NCBI RefSeq assembly: GCF_041058985.1
Contig: NZ_JBEHZE010000001.1
Coordinates: forward strand, 868,001-932,000
DNA: 64,000 nt
Direction of reading: 5' to 3'
Source of the DNA: Hyphococcus lacteus
GTDB lineage: Bacteria > Pseudomonadota > Alphaproteobacteria > Caulobacterales > Parvularculaceae
Shown here: positions 44,314-53,019 of the stretch, piece after piece
Layout: each line of letters opens with the position of its first letter
How positions within the stretch are numbered: the stretch's first letter is position 1
Position numbers and translations under genes: made by a program
Notes under the pieces: model-generated
What the model was told of the DNA's origin: nothing
The model's database searches: none
Seen by the model: only the letters and a program-made list of their open reading frames with translations

Positions 44314-44344
44314 AAAAAAAGCCCCGCATATGCGGGGCTTTTTG
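44314..44344. terminator. Bidirectional terminator between hisE and the M2 peptidase gene
   Basis: AAAGCCCCGCA and TGCGGGGCTTT form a perfect palindromic stem with A-tract and T-tract flanks (TTTTTG), serving both convergent genes. Confidence 0.93.
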
Positions 44345-44362
44345 TTGTCGTTATGCTCGAAA

Positions 44363-46258
44363 TTACCAACCGCAGGAGCGGCCTTCGTTTTGTTCCTGCA
44401 GGTAATCCATTAGCGGCGCAAAATATTCGACCATCGCTGATCCATCCATTTCACGTGTGCCGGTAAAGGCTTCAAGTGCTTCAGGCCAAGGTTTTGATTG
44501 ACCCATTTCGAGCATTGCATTGAATTTTTCGCCAATAGCGTCTGAACCGTAAATCGAACAACGATGTAATGGTCCTTCCCACCCAGCCATTTCGCATGCA
44601 GCTTTGTGGAACTGGAATTGCAGGATATGAGCAATGAAGTAGCGAGTGTACGAAACATTGTTCGGAATGTGATATTTCCCACCCGGATCAAAATAGTCAG
44701 CCGAGCGTTCCACTGGTGGGCGGATGCCTTGGTATTCCTCACGTAAATCCCACCAACCCTGATTATAGGTTTCAGGTGTCAGTTGGCCTGAAAATACTTG
44801 CCAGCGCCATTTGTCCATCAATAATCCAAACGGTTCGAACGCTACTTTTTCGAGTGCTTGCGCCATCAACAGTCCGACATCCTTTGATGCGTCAGGCTCT
44901 TGTTCAATTAACCCAAGCTGTTTGAGATAATCTGGCGTAATTGACAATGCGATCATATCGCCAATGGCTTCGTGGAATCCGCCATTCGCACCACCCTGAA
45001 AAATCGGTGACTGCTCTTTATACGCACGTTGGTAATAATTGTGCCCGAGTTCGTGGTGGACGGTTTGGAAGTCATCCGAATTGACCTTGGTACACATCTT
45101 GATGCGAATATCGTCTTGCCCATCAAGATCCCATGCGGATGCGTGGCATGCGACTTCCCGATCGGCGGGCTTGGTGATTTGCGAGCGCTCCCAGAATGTT
45201 TCAGGGAGGGGAGCAAACCCGAGAGAGGAGAAGAATGCCTCACCGGTTTTTACCATTTTCGTGGCATCATAGCCATTGTTCTTGAGAAGTGCGGTTAGGT
45301 CATAGCCCGGGTCTGCATCGCCCGGCGCGACGAGATCATACACATTGCCCCAGCTTTGCGCCCACATGTTTCCGAGCAAGTCCGCGCGGATTGGTTGATC
45401 AAGGGGGACGACATCATCACCATATTGGTCGTTTAGCTTTGCGCGAACGTGGCAATGTAACTCGTCATAAAGTGGTTTTATCTGCCCCCAAAGGCGATCC
45501 GTTTCTTCGGCGAATTCCGCAGGCGGAAGGTCGTAGCGTGCCCGCCACATTGAACCGACATCATCAAACCCTAATTCGCGTGCGCCTTCATTGGCGATTG
45601 CGGCCATTGCCGCGTAATCTTCTTTCATTGTCGTGCCGGATGCATTTTCCGTAACCGGAATTTCACGCCACTTTACCCAAATATCCTGAAGTTTTTGTGG
45701 GTCGCGAATTGTGCCCATCATTTCTTCAAGATCCACGCGCGAGACTTGTTCGCCGTCAAGTTCGATTTTTCCGGTCGCGTAAGCAGACGCCATCCGCGTG
45801 TTAATTTCCGAAAGTTCTTTAGCTGCGCCTGGCCGTTCGGGTGCGGGCAAATTAAGGCCAAGTTTTATCAGCTCAATTTTACGTCGCATGTCGTCTGGTA
45901 GTTCCAGATCATTAAAACGCTTTGCTTGATTGGCGAACTTAACCCCGGCTTCAGTCCCCTCGGTTGAGACGCGTGTGTTCAACCAGTCCGTATCGTAATT
46001 GATATAGGTCGAATTTACCCATGCGATGCGTGCGGAATATTCACCGAACTCGCGATAAAACGTTTCAACTTCTTTGATGAATTCTTCGGCCTCAGCGACC
46101 GTTGGCGCGTCCTTGGTGGTTTGCGTTTCTGCGGGTGAAGCGTCTGAATTTGTGGTCTTTGTTGACGTGGTCTCCTGTTCAGCGCATGCGGCAAGCAAAG
46201 CCAAGGTGGAAACAGCAGCGAGCGTAGAAAATTTGTGCCGTAATTGACGGTTTATCAT
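44363..46258 (-). CDS. M2 family peptidyl-dipeptidase (ACE-like), lipoprotein
   Basis: 631 residues. Lipoprotein signal with LALLAAC (Cys25), a Thr/Ser-rich linker, then an almost all-helical M2 zinc metallopeptidase. The zinc motif HELGHNYYQ lies near residue 402, and GFHEAIGDMIALS supplies the third ligand Glu. It removes dipeptides from C-termini, here in the periplasm or at the outer membrane. These enzymes resemble animal angiotensin-converting enzyme and occur in several proteobacteria. It is probably monocistronic. Confidence 0.93.
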   Translation of the reverse strand: MINRQLRHKFSTLAAVSTLALLAACAEQETTSTKTTNSDASPAETQTTKDAPTVAEAEEFIKEVETFYREFGEYSARIAWVNSTYINYDTDWLNTRVSTEGTEAGVKFANQAKRFNDLELPDDMRRKIELIKLGLNLPAPERPGAAKELSEINTRMASAYATGKIELDGEQVSRVDLEEMMGTIRDPQKLQDIWVKWREIPVTENASGTTMKEDYAAMAAIANEGARELGFDDVGSMWRARYDLPPAEFAEETDRLWGQIKPLYDELHCHVRAKLNDQYGDDVVPLDQPIRADLLGNMWAQSWGNVYDLVAPGDADPGYDLTALLKNNGYDATKMVKTGEAFFSSLGFAPLPETFWERSQITKPADREVACHASAWDLDGQDDIRIKMCTKVNSDDFQTVHHELGHNYYQRAYKEQSPIFQGGANGGFHEAIGDMIALSITPDYLKQLGLIEQEPDASKDVGLLMAQALEKVAFEPFGLLMDKWRWQVFSGQLTPETYNQGWWDLREEYQGIRPPVERSADYFDPGGKYHIPNNVSYTRYFIAHILQFQFHKAACEMAGWEGPLHRCSIYGSDAIGEKFNAMLEMGQSKPWPEALEAFTGTREMDGSAMVEYFAPLMDYLQEQNEGRSCGW

Positions 46259-46337
46259 GAAGGCTCCCTCGATAAGTTGTTATGCGCAGCATAGCCGCGC
46301 ATAGGAGCTGGCGCAAAGGACCGAATGGTTTTGTTTG

Positions 46338-46886
46338 TTAGACTTTTTCCGCAAGCTTTATTGCAGTGCGACATCCAATTTTGATGGCACCTGACAATAA
46401 GCGATAAAACGGTGCTTGATGCGCACCTTCATCTTCGGCTGTATGCTTATGGCCCAGTTCATCTTCGCGAAATTGCTTAACCGTGGCGGCAAGCTCCGGC
46501 TCTTTTTCGGCGAGTTCTTCGACCTGTTCGCCATAATGTTTCTCTATGACGTCTTCGACAGCCGCAGTACACGCCATGGCAGACTTTTCGCCCATGAGGG
46601 CCGTTACCGCACCGAGGCCAAATCCGGCGGCATTCCATATTGGTGCCAGCAAGGTTGGGCGAACTTTTCGATCGGCTAATAATTGGTCAAAGGTTGACAG
46701 GTGATGGGCTTCTCCGTCTTCCATTTCCTGAAGTAGCGCCGCCATCCGTGCTTTGTGCGGGAGTTTATCAAAAACTGCGCGCTGGCCGCGGTAAATGGCC
46801 ACCGCCCCATATTCTCCGGCGTGATCAACCCGAAGCATATCGGCGAGGCGCTGTGCCTGAGGCCCTGGCTTTTGTGGATTGCTCAT
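46338..46886 (-). CDS. coq7: Demethoxyubiquinone hydroxylase Coq7
   Basis: 182 residues, a di-iron hydroxylase in ubiquinone synthesis. Metal-ligand patterns: VDHAGEYGAVAIYRGQ, LQEMEDGEAHHL, ACTAAVEDVIEKHYGEQ and FREDELGHKHTAEDEG. It shows that the organism makes ubiquinone aerobically, consistent with the oxidase at the left edge. It starts 2 bp after dsbB and is probably cotranscribed. Confidence 0.94.
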   Translation of the reverse strand: MSNPQKPGPQAQRLADMLRVDHAGEYGAVAIYRGQRAVFDKLPHKARMAALLQEMEDGEAHHLSTFDQLLADRKVRPTLLAPIWNAAGFGLGAVTALMGEKSAMACTAAVEDVIEKHYGEQVEELAEKEPELAATVKQFREDELGHKHTAEDEGAHQAPFYRLLSGAIKIGCRTAIKLAEKV

Positions 46887-46888
46887 TT

Positions 46889-47437
46889 TTAAGCGCTCCG
46901 ATGATTTCGTCGCGCAGCCTTGGTCTCCGCTAACGCAGCAAACAGCGTGAGTGCAAATAACCCCGCTGATGCAAGCAAGTTATACCCGGCCATTGAAATT
47001 CCGAAAAAGCGCCATTGCACATCTTCGCACGAAGGGCCGCTAGCCGGTTGATCGAGAGACGCGGCAAGATTGGTGACATCAATGTCTACGGCACCGCCAG
47101 AACAAATCGCCGGTCCGGGCCAGTAACCATATTCCACACCAGTATGATAAAAAGCGAGCCCCGCGCTTACAGCGTATACAAGGGCGGCTGCTCCGACGGC
47201 TGCGGCAGCGCCCATTTTTGATTTGAAAAGCCGTGCGAAAAGCAGCCCCACGAAAGCGACGGCCAGCCCAGTCCAGTGGGCTTCGCGCTGATCGAGACAA
47301 AGGATGCAAGGAATGAGGCCGCCAACCCGTTCAAACAGGTGCGCGCCAGCAAGCATTGATGCGCTTGCCACAAGGGCGATCCCAAGGGCGCGTTCAGTCA
47401 GTGAAAGGCGGTTCAATAAAGCGAGCATGAAATTCAA
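46889..47437 (-). CDS. dsbB: Disulfide bond formation protein DsbB
   Basis: 182 residues with four membrane segments. The first periplasmic loop has the redox pair CILC (about 44-47) and the second has the Cys pair AICSGG and GPSCEDV. DsbB reoxidises DsbA using quinone; it is functionally near coq7, which helps make the quinone. AAGG is spaced well for the TTG at 47437; the ATG at 47428 is an alternative. Confidence 0.88.
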   Translation of the reverse strand: MNFMLALLNRLSLTERALGIALVASASMLAGAHLFERVGGLIPCILCLDQREAHWTGLAVAFVGLLFARLFKSKMGAAAAVGAAALVYAVSAGLAFYHTGVEYGYWPGPAICSGGAVDIDVTNLAASLDQPASGPSCEDVQWRFFGISMAGYNLLASAGLFALTLFAALAETKAARRNHRSA

Positions 47438-47488
47438 TATAACCTTGAATTTCGTTACGCTATCTAAGGCGGATCGTCACACTGCCGG

Positions 47489-48160
47489 TTATGCGCCCAT
47501 ACCTAACCAAGCCTTAATTAATGAGATGGCTTCATGACCAAGAAAGAGCAGCAAAAATACCCATGCGAAGCCAAACAAAAGGCCAAGAATAACCAAAACC
47601 CCGTCGCGTTCGATCAAGCCGAGCGATGCAACAGCGACACCAATGCCGGGTGCCGTATTGGTCGACGGGAGAGGCGTTAAGATCGAAAGGATAGGTATCA
47701 GCATCAAGAAACCAACTATGCGCGAGCCAATATGGCTGGTCACGAACGGAAGTCGCGGTTTGGAAAAGCGTTCGATCCAGCCAATATATTTTTCGGCTTT
47801 TTCGAGTACCCCCTGAAATGCCGGTATCGAAAAACTACGTTGGTTAAGGGATTGCGGAAGCCACGGATGCCGCCCGCCCATTGCTAATTGCCCAGCCAGT
47901 GCGAGCATAGGCAGCGCGACAATCTGCGGCAGCAAATAAATAAATGGCAAACAACAGGGCAGCGCGAGCATCAACAGCAAAAAGCCAAAAGCGCGTTCGT
48001 CCAGCCGATCGACGACGTCACCCAATTTGGCCGTCTCTTCTTGCTCTTCGGTCACTGGTGGCACCGCGGCCGACAGTTTTAGCTCAGAAAGAATGTCGGT
48101 GAGAATCCGGGTTGCCCCACGCGGCTTTCTGTTAGGGATTCCGTCGGCACCGGCGGTCAT
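47489..48160 (-). CDS. ExoD-like exopolysaccharide synthesis family membrane protein
   Basis: 223 residues. The ExoD pattern is clear: LGDVVDRLDERAFGFLLLMLALPCCLPFI, then GRHPWLPQSLNQRSF and several membrane helices (RIVGFLMLIPILSILTPLPSTNTAPGIGV, GVLVILGLLFGFAW). ExoD proteins affect exopolysaccharide and alkali tolerance in rhizobia; the mechanism is unknown. The start at 48160, with AGGAA 7 nt upstream, removes an unlikely extension. Confidence 0.87.
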   Translation of the reverse strand: MTAGADGIPNRKPRGATRILTDILSELKLSAAVPPVTEEQEETAKLGDVVDRLDERAFGFLLLMLALPCCLPFIYLLPQIVALPMLALAGQLAMGGRHPWLPQSLNQRSFSIPAFQGVLEKAEKYIGWIERFSKPRLPFVTSHIGSRIVGFLMLIPILSILTPLPSTNTAPGIGVAVASLGLIERDGVLVILGLLFGFAWVFLLLFLGHEAISLIKAWLGMGA

Positions 48161-48345
48161 GTGTCGTTCCTGCTGATTTCTTCGATCGAGGTGATGTAGG
48201 CCACTTTGCCCATCATACCTAGAGGGCGCAGATTGAAAATTCGTATCGCCGCTTGGGTAATTAAAATGGGATGAGTGCCGCAACACCGCTTGACCCGGCC
48301 ATCGCGGTACCTAATATGCGCGCTTCATCGTCGACCGAGACAGAG

Positions 48346-48430
48346 GCCCCTCTGGCGGAACTGGTAGACGCGCTGGATTCAAAATCCAGTTCCTTCGGGA
48401 GTGCCGGTTCGATTCCGGCGGGGGGCACCA
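48346..48430 (+). tRNA. tRNA-Leu (anticodon CAA)
   Basis: A class II tRNA of 85 nt with encoded CCA. The acceptor (GCCCCTC against GGGGGGC) pairs with one G-U. The anticodon stem CTGGA/TCCAG encloses TTCAAAA, giving anticodon CAA for UUG codons. The long variable arm and GGTTCGATTCC in the T arm are typical of tRNA-Leu. A repeat copy starts 15 bp downstream. Confidence 0.97.
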
Positions 48431-48444
48431 CAATGCATGTGACA

Positions 48445-48485
48445 GCGCATGACTTTCAGTCAAAGAAAAAGCCCCCAAATTGGGG
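48445..48485. repeat. 41-bp direct repeat, copy 1 (contains terminator)
   Basis: It differs from the copy at 49367-49407 at a single base. It includes AAAAAGCCCCC-AAATT-GGGG, which with GAGCTTTTT nearby makes a terminator (slightly disturbed by an extra TAGGA) for the minus-strand gene at 48496. Together the copies flank that gene. Confidence 0.9.
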
Positions 48486-48495
48486 TAGGAGCTTT

Positions 48496-49158
48496 TTAAC
48501 GGCGGAGTATTTTTGCGTTAAATCGGCGAAATACTCCAATCCCAAACAATGCAGACAAGAATAGTGGGAGTGCGGCGGGAATTGGAACGGCTGTAATTTC
48601 TACGCTGCCTGACGCAGTACCATTGAATGCACTCGCTTCAGTACCGGAAAACCCCCAATCGTTTCCAGCAAGATTAAATTGGAAAGGTGCCCCAGTTTTT
48701 GCGTCACCCTCAAATATCGTACGGGTGTTGCTATATTGGCCGTCTGCATCACTTCCGACACTTTGTTCGCAGCCACGGTCAAAAACAGGATTGAAAGCAG
48801 ACAAGCAAAACCCAAATAGTGAAGAACCATTAAAGTATAAGTAGCCGTAATTTTCACTGAATAAACCAAGGGCGTCTTTTCCTAGCGAATTTAAACCCAC
48901 GCCAAGGTCTGTAATCGAAAAGTCGATACTCTGAACAAGTGATAGTGTAGGGAGCGAACCGCAATTTAGGCTGCAGTGGTCATTGAAATTCACTTCTTCG
49001 TCGGCATCCCAAATAAATGAGCCGCTGCCTGAAATTGAAATCGCTTTACCATTCGAGAAGCCTTCACCGTCCAGCAATATCTGATAGGTCATGGGCTTGG
49101 CGTGAGCTGACGAGAGACAAAGCAAAACCGCAATTATGAAACTAGTAAAGACTCGCAT
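48496..49158 (-). CDS. VPxPA-CTERM sorted exported protein, between 41-bp repeats
   Basis: 220 residues: signal peptide MRVFTSFIIAVLLCLSSAHA, a beta-rich secreted domain with cysteines (HCSLNCGSL, FGFCLSAF and RGCEQS), and a C-terminal sorting tail AVPIPAALPLFLSALFGIGVFRR. This variant has VPIPA where others have VPLPA. The gene sits between two copies of a 41-bp repeat, right next to tRNA-Leu. The ATG at 49158 is used with GGGGAAG upstream. Function of the exported domain unknown. Confidence 0.85.
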   Translation of the reverse strand: MRVFTSFIIAVLLCLSSAHAKPMTYQILLDGEGFSNGKAISISGSGSFIWDADEEVNFNDHCSLNCGSLPTLSLVQSIDFSITDLGVGLNSLGKDALGLFSENYGYLYFNGSSLFGFCLSAFNPVFDRGCEQSVGSDADGQYSNTRTIFEGDAKTGAPFQFNLAGNDWGFSGTEASAFNGTASGSVEITAVPIPAALPLFLSALFGIGVFRRFNAKILRR

Positions 49159-49366
49159 GGACTTCCCCAATTATAAGTTCTTGTGACTTATACAAATATT
49201 TATCGGCCATAAAAGCAATAACGAGAGAAAATAGGTATTCTCAACCATCAGTTGACGGCAACTATCATAGACCACTCTATGGGTGCATAGAGTGCTATTT
49301 ATTTCATCACGATGAAACACCGCGGTGTCTTTGGGTGGAAATACAATTTTGGATCCGCGCATTCCG

Positions 49367-49407
49367 GCGCATAACTTTCAGTCAAAGAAAAAGCCCCCAA
49401 ATTGGGG
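49367..49407. repeat. 41-bp direct repeat, copy 2 (contains terminator)
   Basis: Matches copy 1 in 40 of 41 bases. It holds a perfect AAAGCCCCCAA/TTGGGGGCTTT stem with a T tract on the minus strand, the terminator of the 49435-50526 gene. Confidence 0.92.
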
Positions 49408-49434
49408 GCTTTCTTTTTATTATGTGGCAAAGCA

Positions 49435-50526
49435 TTAGCAGCGATTTTTACGACGGTCCTTTTTCGAGCATTTGTCGCCACCGTTGTTTTCAATAAAGTT
49501 GTTGGTGACTTTTGGCTCAAGCCCTTCACGAATGAAGATCGAAAGGCCGTCATTGCCGACAATGTCATTGTCTTCGATGACGCCGTTCACACCAAACGGA
49601 ACAGCAACGCCGTCACCGTTGTTTTGGGCAATCTCGTTATATCGAACGAGTGATAGCTTTGCGTATTTGTCGAGGATGATACCTGAGCCTTTATTGTTTC
49701 GGATTTTGTTACCGATTAATTTGGCTGCGCCGTATCCAGATGATTTCACACCGCTGTCGAGATTGTCGAAAATTTCGTTACCCGCGATAACAACGTCTGC
49801 GCGGCTGCCGGACGCAATATCAACGCCGACTTTGTTTTGCAGAATTTTGTTATCAATAATGAAGCTTTGCGACAGCGAGTGCTGTTGAACCACAGAGACG
49901 CCTTCTGACCCGGCGCTGATGCGGTTCTTCTCTAACATGACGGTGCCGCCATTGATTTTAACGGCAGGGCGAACCCCAGAACCAAGAACGTCACTTTCTT
50001 TGAGGGTGAAAACGCCTTGGTCGATATCAATACACGCGGATGCCGCTGAATTGATCTTCGCTGCGAATTGCACATTTGCAACAACTGCGTGAGCTGTTCC
50101 GTCTTTTGGCGCGAATTTCAGACAAGACTCGTTCATGGGTGCAGAAATTTCAACACCAGAGCCAGGCCCGCGATCACCTTGGATGAATACTGATTTTTCG
50201 AGCGAAATCGATTCATTATAAGTCCCATGCATCACGTAAACGACGCCGCCTTCAGCGACATCCTTGATAGCATGGGAAATTGTTTTGTAAGGACCCGGAC
50301 CATTGACGTCGACAATGATCTGCATAGGGCCTTTTTTCCGAGATTTTGATCCAGAATCCCCGCCAGAATGCGATTTTCCAGCACCAGGCTCGTTGATAGG
50401 GAAACCGCCAAGCGTACCGCCGGACTGTGCTCCAACCTGACCAAACGTCATGCCAATTGCTACGATTGCGACCGTCACGGATTTCGCCGATGTCAGGGCG
50501 AAATGGTTCATTTTTGTATGTCTCAT
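49435..50526 (-). CDS. Right-handed beta-helix (pectin-lyase fold) exported protein
   Basis: 363 residues. A signal peptide (about 1-33), a Gly/Ser/Lys-rich linker (KSHSGGDSGSKSRKKG), then a parallel beta-helix of NosD/CASH type with repeating coils: GPYKTISHAIKDVAEGGVVYV, YNESISLEKSVFIQGD, and Asn-rich rungs (NKILQNKVGVDI, NEIFDNLDSGVKS, NKIRNNKGSGIIL, NEIAQNNGDGVAV, NDIVGNDGLSIFI). The end is Cys/Lys-rich (KCSKKDRRKNRC). Such folds bind or modify polysaccharides; no catalytic set is evident. It follows the Sel1 gene by 12 bp. Confidence 0.85.
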   Translation of the reverse strand: MRHTKMNHFALTSAKSVTVAIVAIGMTFGQVGAQSGGTLGGFPINEPGAGKSHSGGDSGSKSRKKGPMQIIVDVNGPGPYKTISHAIKDVAEGGVVYVMHGTYNESISLEKSVFIQGDRGPGSGVEISAPMNESCLKFAPKDGTAHAVVANVQFAAKINSAASACIDIDQGVFTLKESDVLGSGVRPAVKINGGTVMLEKNRISAGSEGVSVVQQHSLSQSFIIDNKILQNKVGVDIASGSRADVVIAGNEIFDNLDSGVKSSGYGAAKLIGNKIRNNKGSGIILDKYAKLSLVRYNEIAQNNGDGVAVPFGVNGVIEDNDIVGNDGLSIFIREGLEPKVTNNFIENNGGDKCSKKDRRKNRC

Positions 50527-50538
50527 CTCATCAACCCC

Positions 50539-51846
50539 CTACTGAACATCACGAGTATATTCAAAGCTTAGTCTGCGTAGCGCGTCATTGGCTGGCTTAT
50601 AGCCCAACGCCGATGCGCGGGCTAAGTGATAGGCAGATTTACGCTCATCCGGCGTAATCTCGTTTAGACCCGTTGTGCCGTCGCGATAAACAACGCCGAG
50701 CGCATAATGTGCGATGGCAAGATTTTGTTCAGCCGCGGAGTCAAGCCATTTTGCTGCCAACTGACCGTCTTGCTCTACGCCAATACCGCGAACGAACATG
50801 ATGCCATAGACATATTGCGACATTGGGTGGTTCGCTTTCGCAGCATCTGCAAAGAGTTCCACCGTCTGGCGCGGCGTTAATACGCCAGTGACCACTGCCT
50901 GCTTTTCGTCTTCGGACATGCTGTTGTCGCGGGCAACGGTTGAGTATTGGAACCGGCGGATCGCCGCGCGCGATGATGGTCCAAGTTTGTTGTCCACTGT
51001 ACCCGCGCGCAGTCCAAGTGCGTTGAGCGCCCGCTGGATGAGTTCAACATCAATGTCTGAAACTGCCTCGAGAGCGTCAGCCATTCTAATTTCTTCAAGC
51101 TCTTTTTTAAGCCGTTCCAGCTCTTCTTGCTGACGCGTTTTTCCGGTGTGTTCCGGCGGTAATGGCGGCTGCCATTCTGCGGCTTTTTCAAGTGCGGTTT
51201 TGATTTCTTTTGGGTTCATCAACCGTTCAAGAACTTCGTAGGCGGCGCTCGCTTCGCCAACGCCACGCTCTTTAGCGAGCGTGTACATCTTAAGGGCTTT
51301 CGCGTTGTTTTTCGCGACACCTGCGCCTTTTTGATACATATCGCCGAGACGGTAAAGATCGTAAGCGCTGCCGGCTTCAAAGGTTTGCGCGACCAACCCT
51401 TCGGCTTTGTTCACATCACCAGAGCTCATTCGGAAACGAATTTCCGTTAGGCGCTGTTCCGCGAGGATCTGCGCATTTACTTCTTGAGCTGTTGGTTGTT
51501 GGTATGCGGAGAAATCATGATACGCCGCGAGTGTGTACCACATCAATGATTGAACATTGTCGACCGGTATAGCTTCTAGCGGTGCCGTTGCTGAATCTGC
51601 CGATTCAAGCGGCTTGCCTGAATAGACATCGCCCAGAATTTTTTTAGAGCGAATATCGCCGGCCACAGCAAACCGGCGCCAAGTATCTAGCGCCTGTGAA
51701 TACTGACCGTTCTTATATGCCTCTAATCCGGCATCATAAGTGGCATGCGCCGGTGACATGGCTGCTATTGCCAAAACCGATGCCGCTGCCATGCCGCCCA
51801 TTAGACGACGGGCCTTACCGGCCAGCATGATTGGATGTCTTTTCAT
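50539..51846 (-). CDS. Sel1-repeat and peptidoglycan-binding-like exported protein
   Basis: 435 residues. A signal peptide (RRLMGGMAAASVLAIAAMSPAHA), Sel1/TPR helical repeats at about 40-230 (YDAGLEAYKNGQYSQALDTW, YDLYRLGDMYQKGAGVAKNN), a Glu/Lys coiled coil (RQQEELERLKKELEEIRM), a PG-binding-1 domain (DVELIQRALNALGLRAGTVD, LGPSSRAAIRRFQYS) and two more Sel1 repeats (QYVYGIMFVRGIGVEQDG, AHYALGVVYRDG). It probably scaffolds envelope proteins and is the first gene of the pair with the beta-helix protein. The start at 51846 is set by the signal peptide. Confidence 0.88.
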   Translation of the reverse strand: MKRHPIMLAGKARRLMGGMAAASVLAIAAMSPAHATYDAGLEAYKNGQYSQALDTWRRFAVAGDIRSKKILGDVYSGKPLESADSATAPLEAIPVDNVQSLMWYTLAAYHDFSAYQQPTAQEVNAQILAEQRLTEIRFRMSSGDVNKAEGLVAQTFEAGSAYDLYRLGDMYQKGAGVAKNNAKALKMYTLAKERGVGEASAAYEVLERLMNPKEIKTALEKAAEWQPPLPPEHTGKTRQQEELERLKKELEEIRMADALEAVSDIDVELIQRALNALGLRAGTVDNKLGPSSRAAIRRFQYSTVARDNSMSEDEKQAVVTGVLTPRQTVELFADAAKANHPMSQYVYGIMFVRGIGVEQDGQLAAKWLDSAAEQNLAIAHYALGVVYRDGTTGLNEITPDERKSAYHLARASALGYKPANDALRRLSFEYTRDVQ

Positions 51847-51880
51847 ATCCCCGCTTCCCCTCAACAGTCTCTCCGAACGC

Positions 51881-51894
51881 GTGTCACTTGACAC
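51881..51894. promoter_or_regulatory. Inverted repeat upstream of the Sel1 gene (possible operator)
   Basis: GTGTCA-CT-TGACAC is a perfect inverted repeat with 6-bp arms, 34 bp before the Sel1 start codon. The position suits an operator over the promoter. I know no regulator for it here. Confidence 0.3.
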
Positions 51895-52075
51895 GATCCA
51901 TCCGAACCAGCGCACCGAAAGAAAAGAACCATCCCCCGATGTGCTCACCAACCCAGCCATTAAAGCACGGACCGGCGCGTGGCTCTACATTAACCTTACC
52001 ATTGATCAAAGCAAAAGGGCACACGAAGGCGTTTTTAGGGCGCGCTATCAAAAATTTATGCGGCGGACCCCGAAT

Positions 52076-52339
52076 TTATAAGGAATTGGGGCCGCGCGTG
52101 ACCATAAAGACGCTAACCGGTCGATCTTTGGTCCCCTCATCGGTCAGCTGAACGACGGTGTGACCGGCCTCATGGCAAAAATGTGGAATATCGATTGCGG
52201 CCAGCGGATCGTCAGCACGAATTTTCAAACAATTTCCGGGGGATAGGTCCCTTAGGGCGGCTTCCATGCGGATAACCGGCATGGGGCAGCGATAGCCGGT
52301 AGCGTCTAATTCTGCTGGATTATCAACAGGTTGTGTCAT
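52076..52339 (-). CDS. tusA: TusA-family sulfur carrier protein
   Basis: 87 residues with the family motif ELDATGYRCPMPVIRMEAAL, where Cys18 forms a persulfide, and PLAAIDIPHFCHEAGHTVVQL. TusA passes sulfur to tRNA thiolation and other routes. Its start overlaps the bioD stop by 4 bp (ATGA), so it is the last gene of the bioF-bioD-tusA unit. Confidence 0.9.
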   Translation of the reverse strand: MTQPVDNPAELDATGYRCPMPVIRMEAALRDLSPGNCLKIRADDPLAAIDIPHFCHEAGHTVVQLTDEGTKDRPVSVFMVTRGPNSL

Positions 52340-53019
52340 TGTCGCCGCTCTAGCGTTGAGAGGACAGCTTCGCCTAGTGCCGTTGCCGGAGCTTCAAATG
52401 GTGCAGCAAAAACCGGAATTTCCGCGTGGAGTCGCGCCAATTCAGCGATCAAGCCATCTGGATGGGCAGTTTCGCGGGTCGGTTGTGACACAACAATCGC
52501 AGATACATTGATGTTTCTTCGTTCAAGAGATTCCAATGCGGTCAATGTGTGGCTTACAGCGCCCAAGTAATTTGCCGCCACGAGAATGACCGGAAGGTTG
52601 AGAGTAGCAATCAGATCGACCTGGAGCAGAGTATCGGTTGCCGGTGAAAGGACGCCGCCAGCCCCTTCGATCAAATGAAAGTCCGCTTTGGTTTCCAATC
52701 CGACCCGGCAAAATTCGATTAGGGCCTCATCGTCTATTTCGACACCGATTTGTCGTGCAGCGACATTTGGGGCCAGTGCTGGCGGGAGCGCGTGAAGGCA
52801 GGTTTTGGCCAAGGCCGGTTCGTTGATGTCTTCGCCCGCAGCGGTAAGCAATATTCCTGCGTCAGAATGCAGATACTCGTCAGGTGAAAACCCGCTCATT
52901 AGTGGTTTTAAGGCGTGTACAGATAAACTGCGTTTTCGAGCCGCCAATAAAGTTGCGGCGCTAACATAGGTTTTGCCAATTTCGGTGCCGATCGCGGTAA
53001 CAAAAATATTTTGCATCAT
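52336..53019 (-). CDS. bioD: Dethiobiotin synthetase BioD
   Basis: 227 residues. The P-loop reads TAIGTEIGKTYVSAATLLAA; HALKPLMSG, DFHLIEGAGGVLSPA and VILVAANYLGAVSHTLTALE follow. It closes the ureido ring of dethiobiotin using CO2 and ATP. The Walker segment is GTEIGKT where many have GTDTGKT. ATGATG overlaps the bioF TGA, so the exact start is either Met. Confidence 0.93.
   Translation of the reverse strand: MMQNIFVTAIGTEIGKTYVSAATLLAARKRSLSVHALKPLMSGFSPDEYLHSDAGILLTAAGEDINEPALAKTCLHALPPALAPNVAARQIGVEIDDEALIEFCRVGLETKADFHLIEGAGGVLSPATDTLLQVDLIATLNLPVILVAANYLGAVSHTLTALESLERRNINVSAIVVSQPTRETAHPDGLIAELARLHAEIPVFAAPFEAPATALGEAVLSTLERRQ

Noticed and set aside
44440..44455. TTTCACGTG as a fifth parS site
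   Set aside because: Only one half matches; the other half (TGCCGG) does not, and it lies far from parAB.
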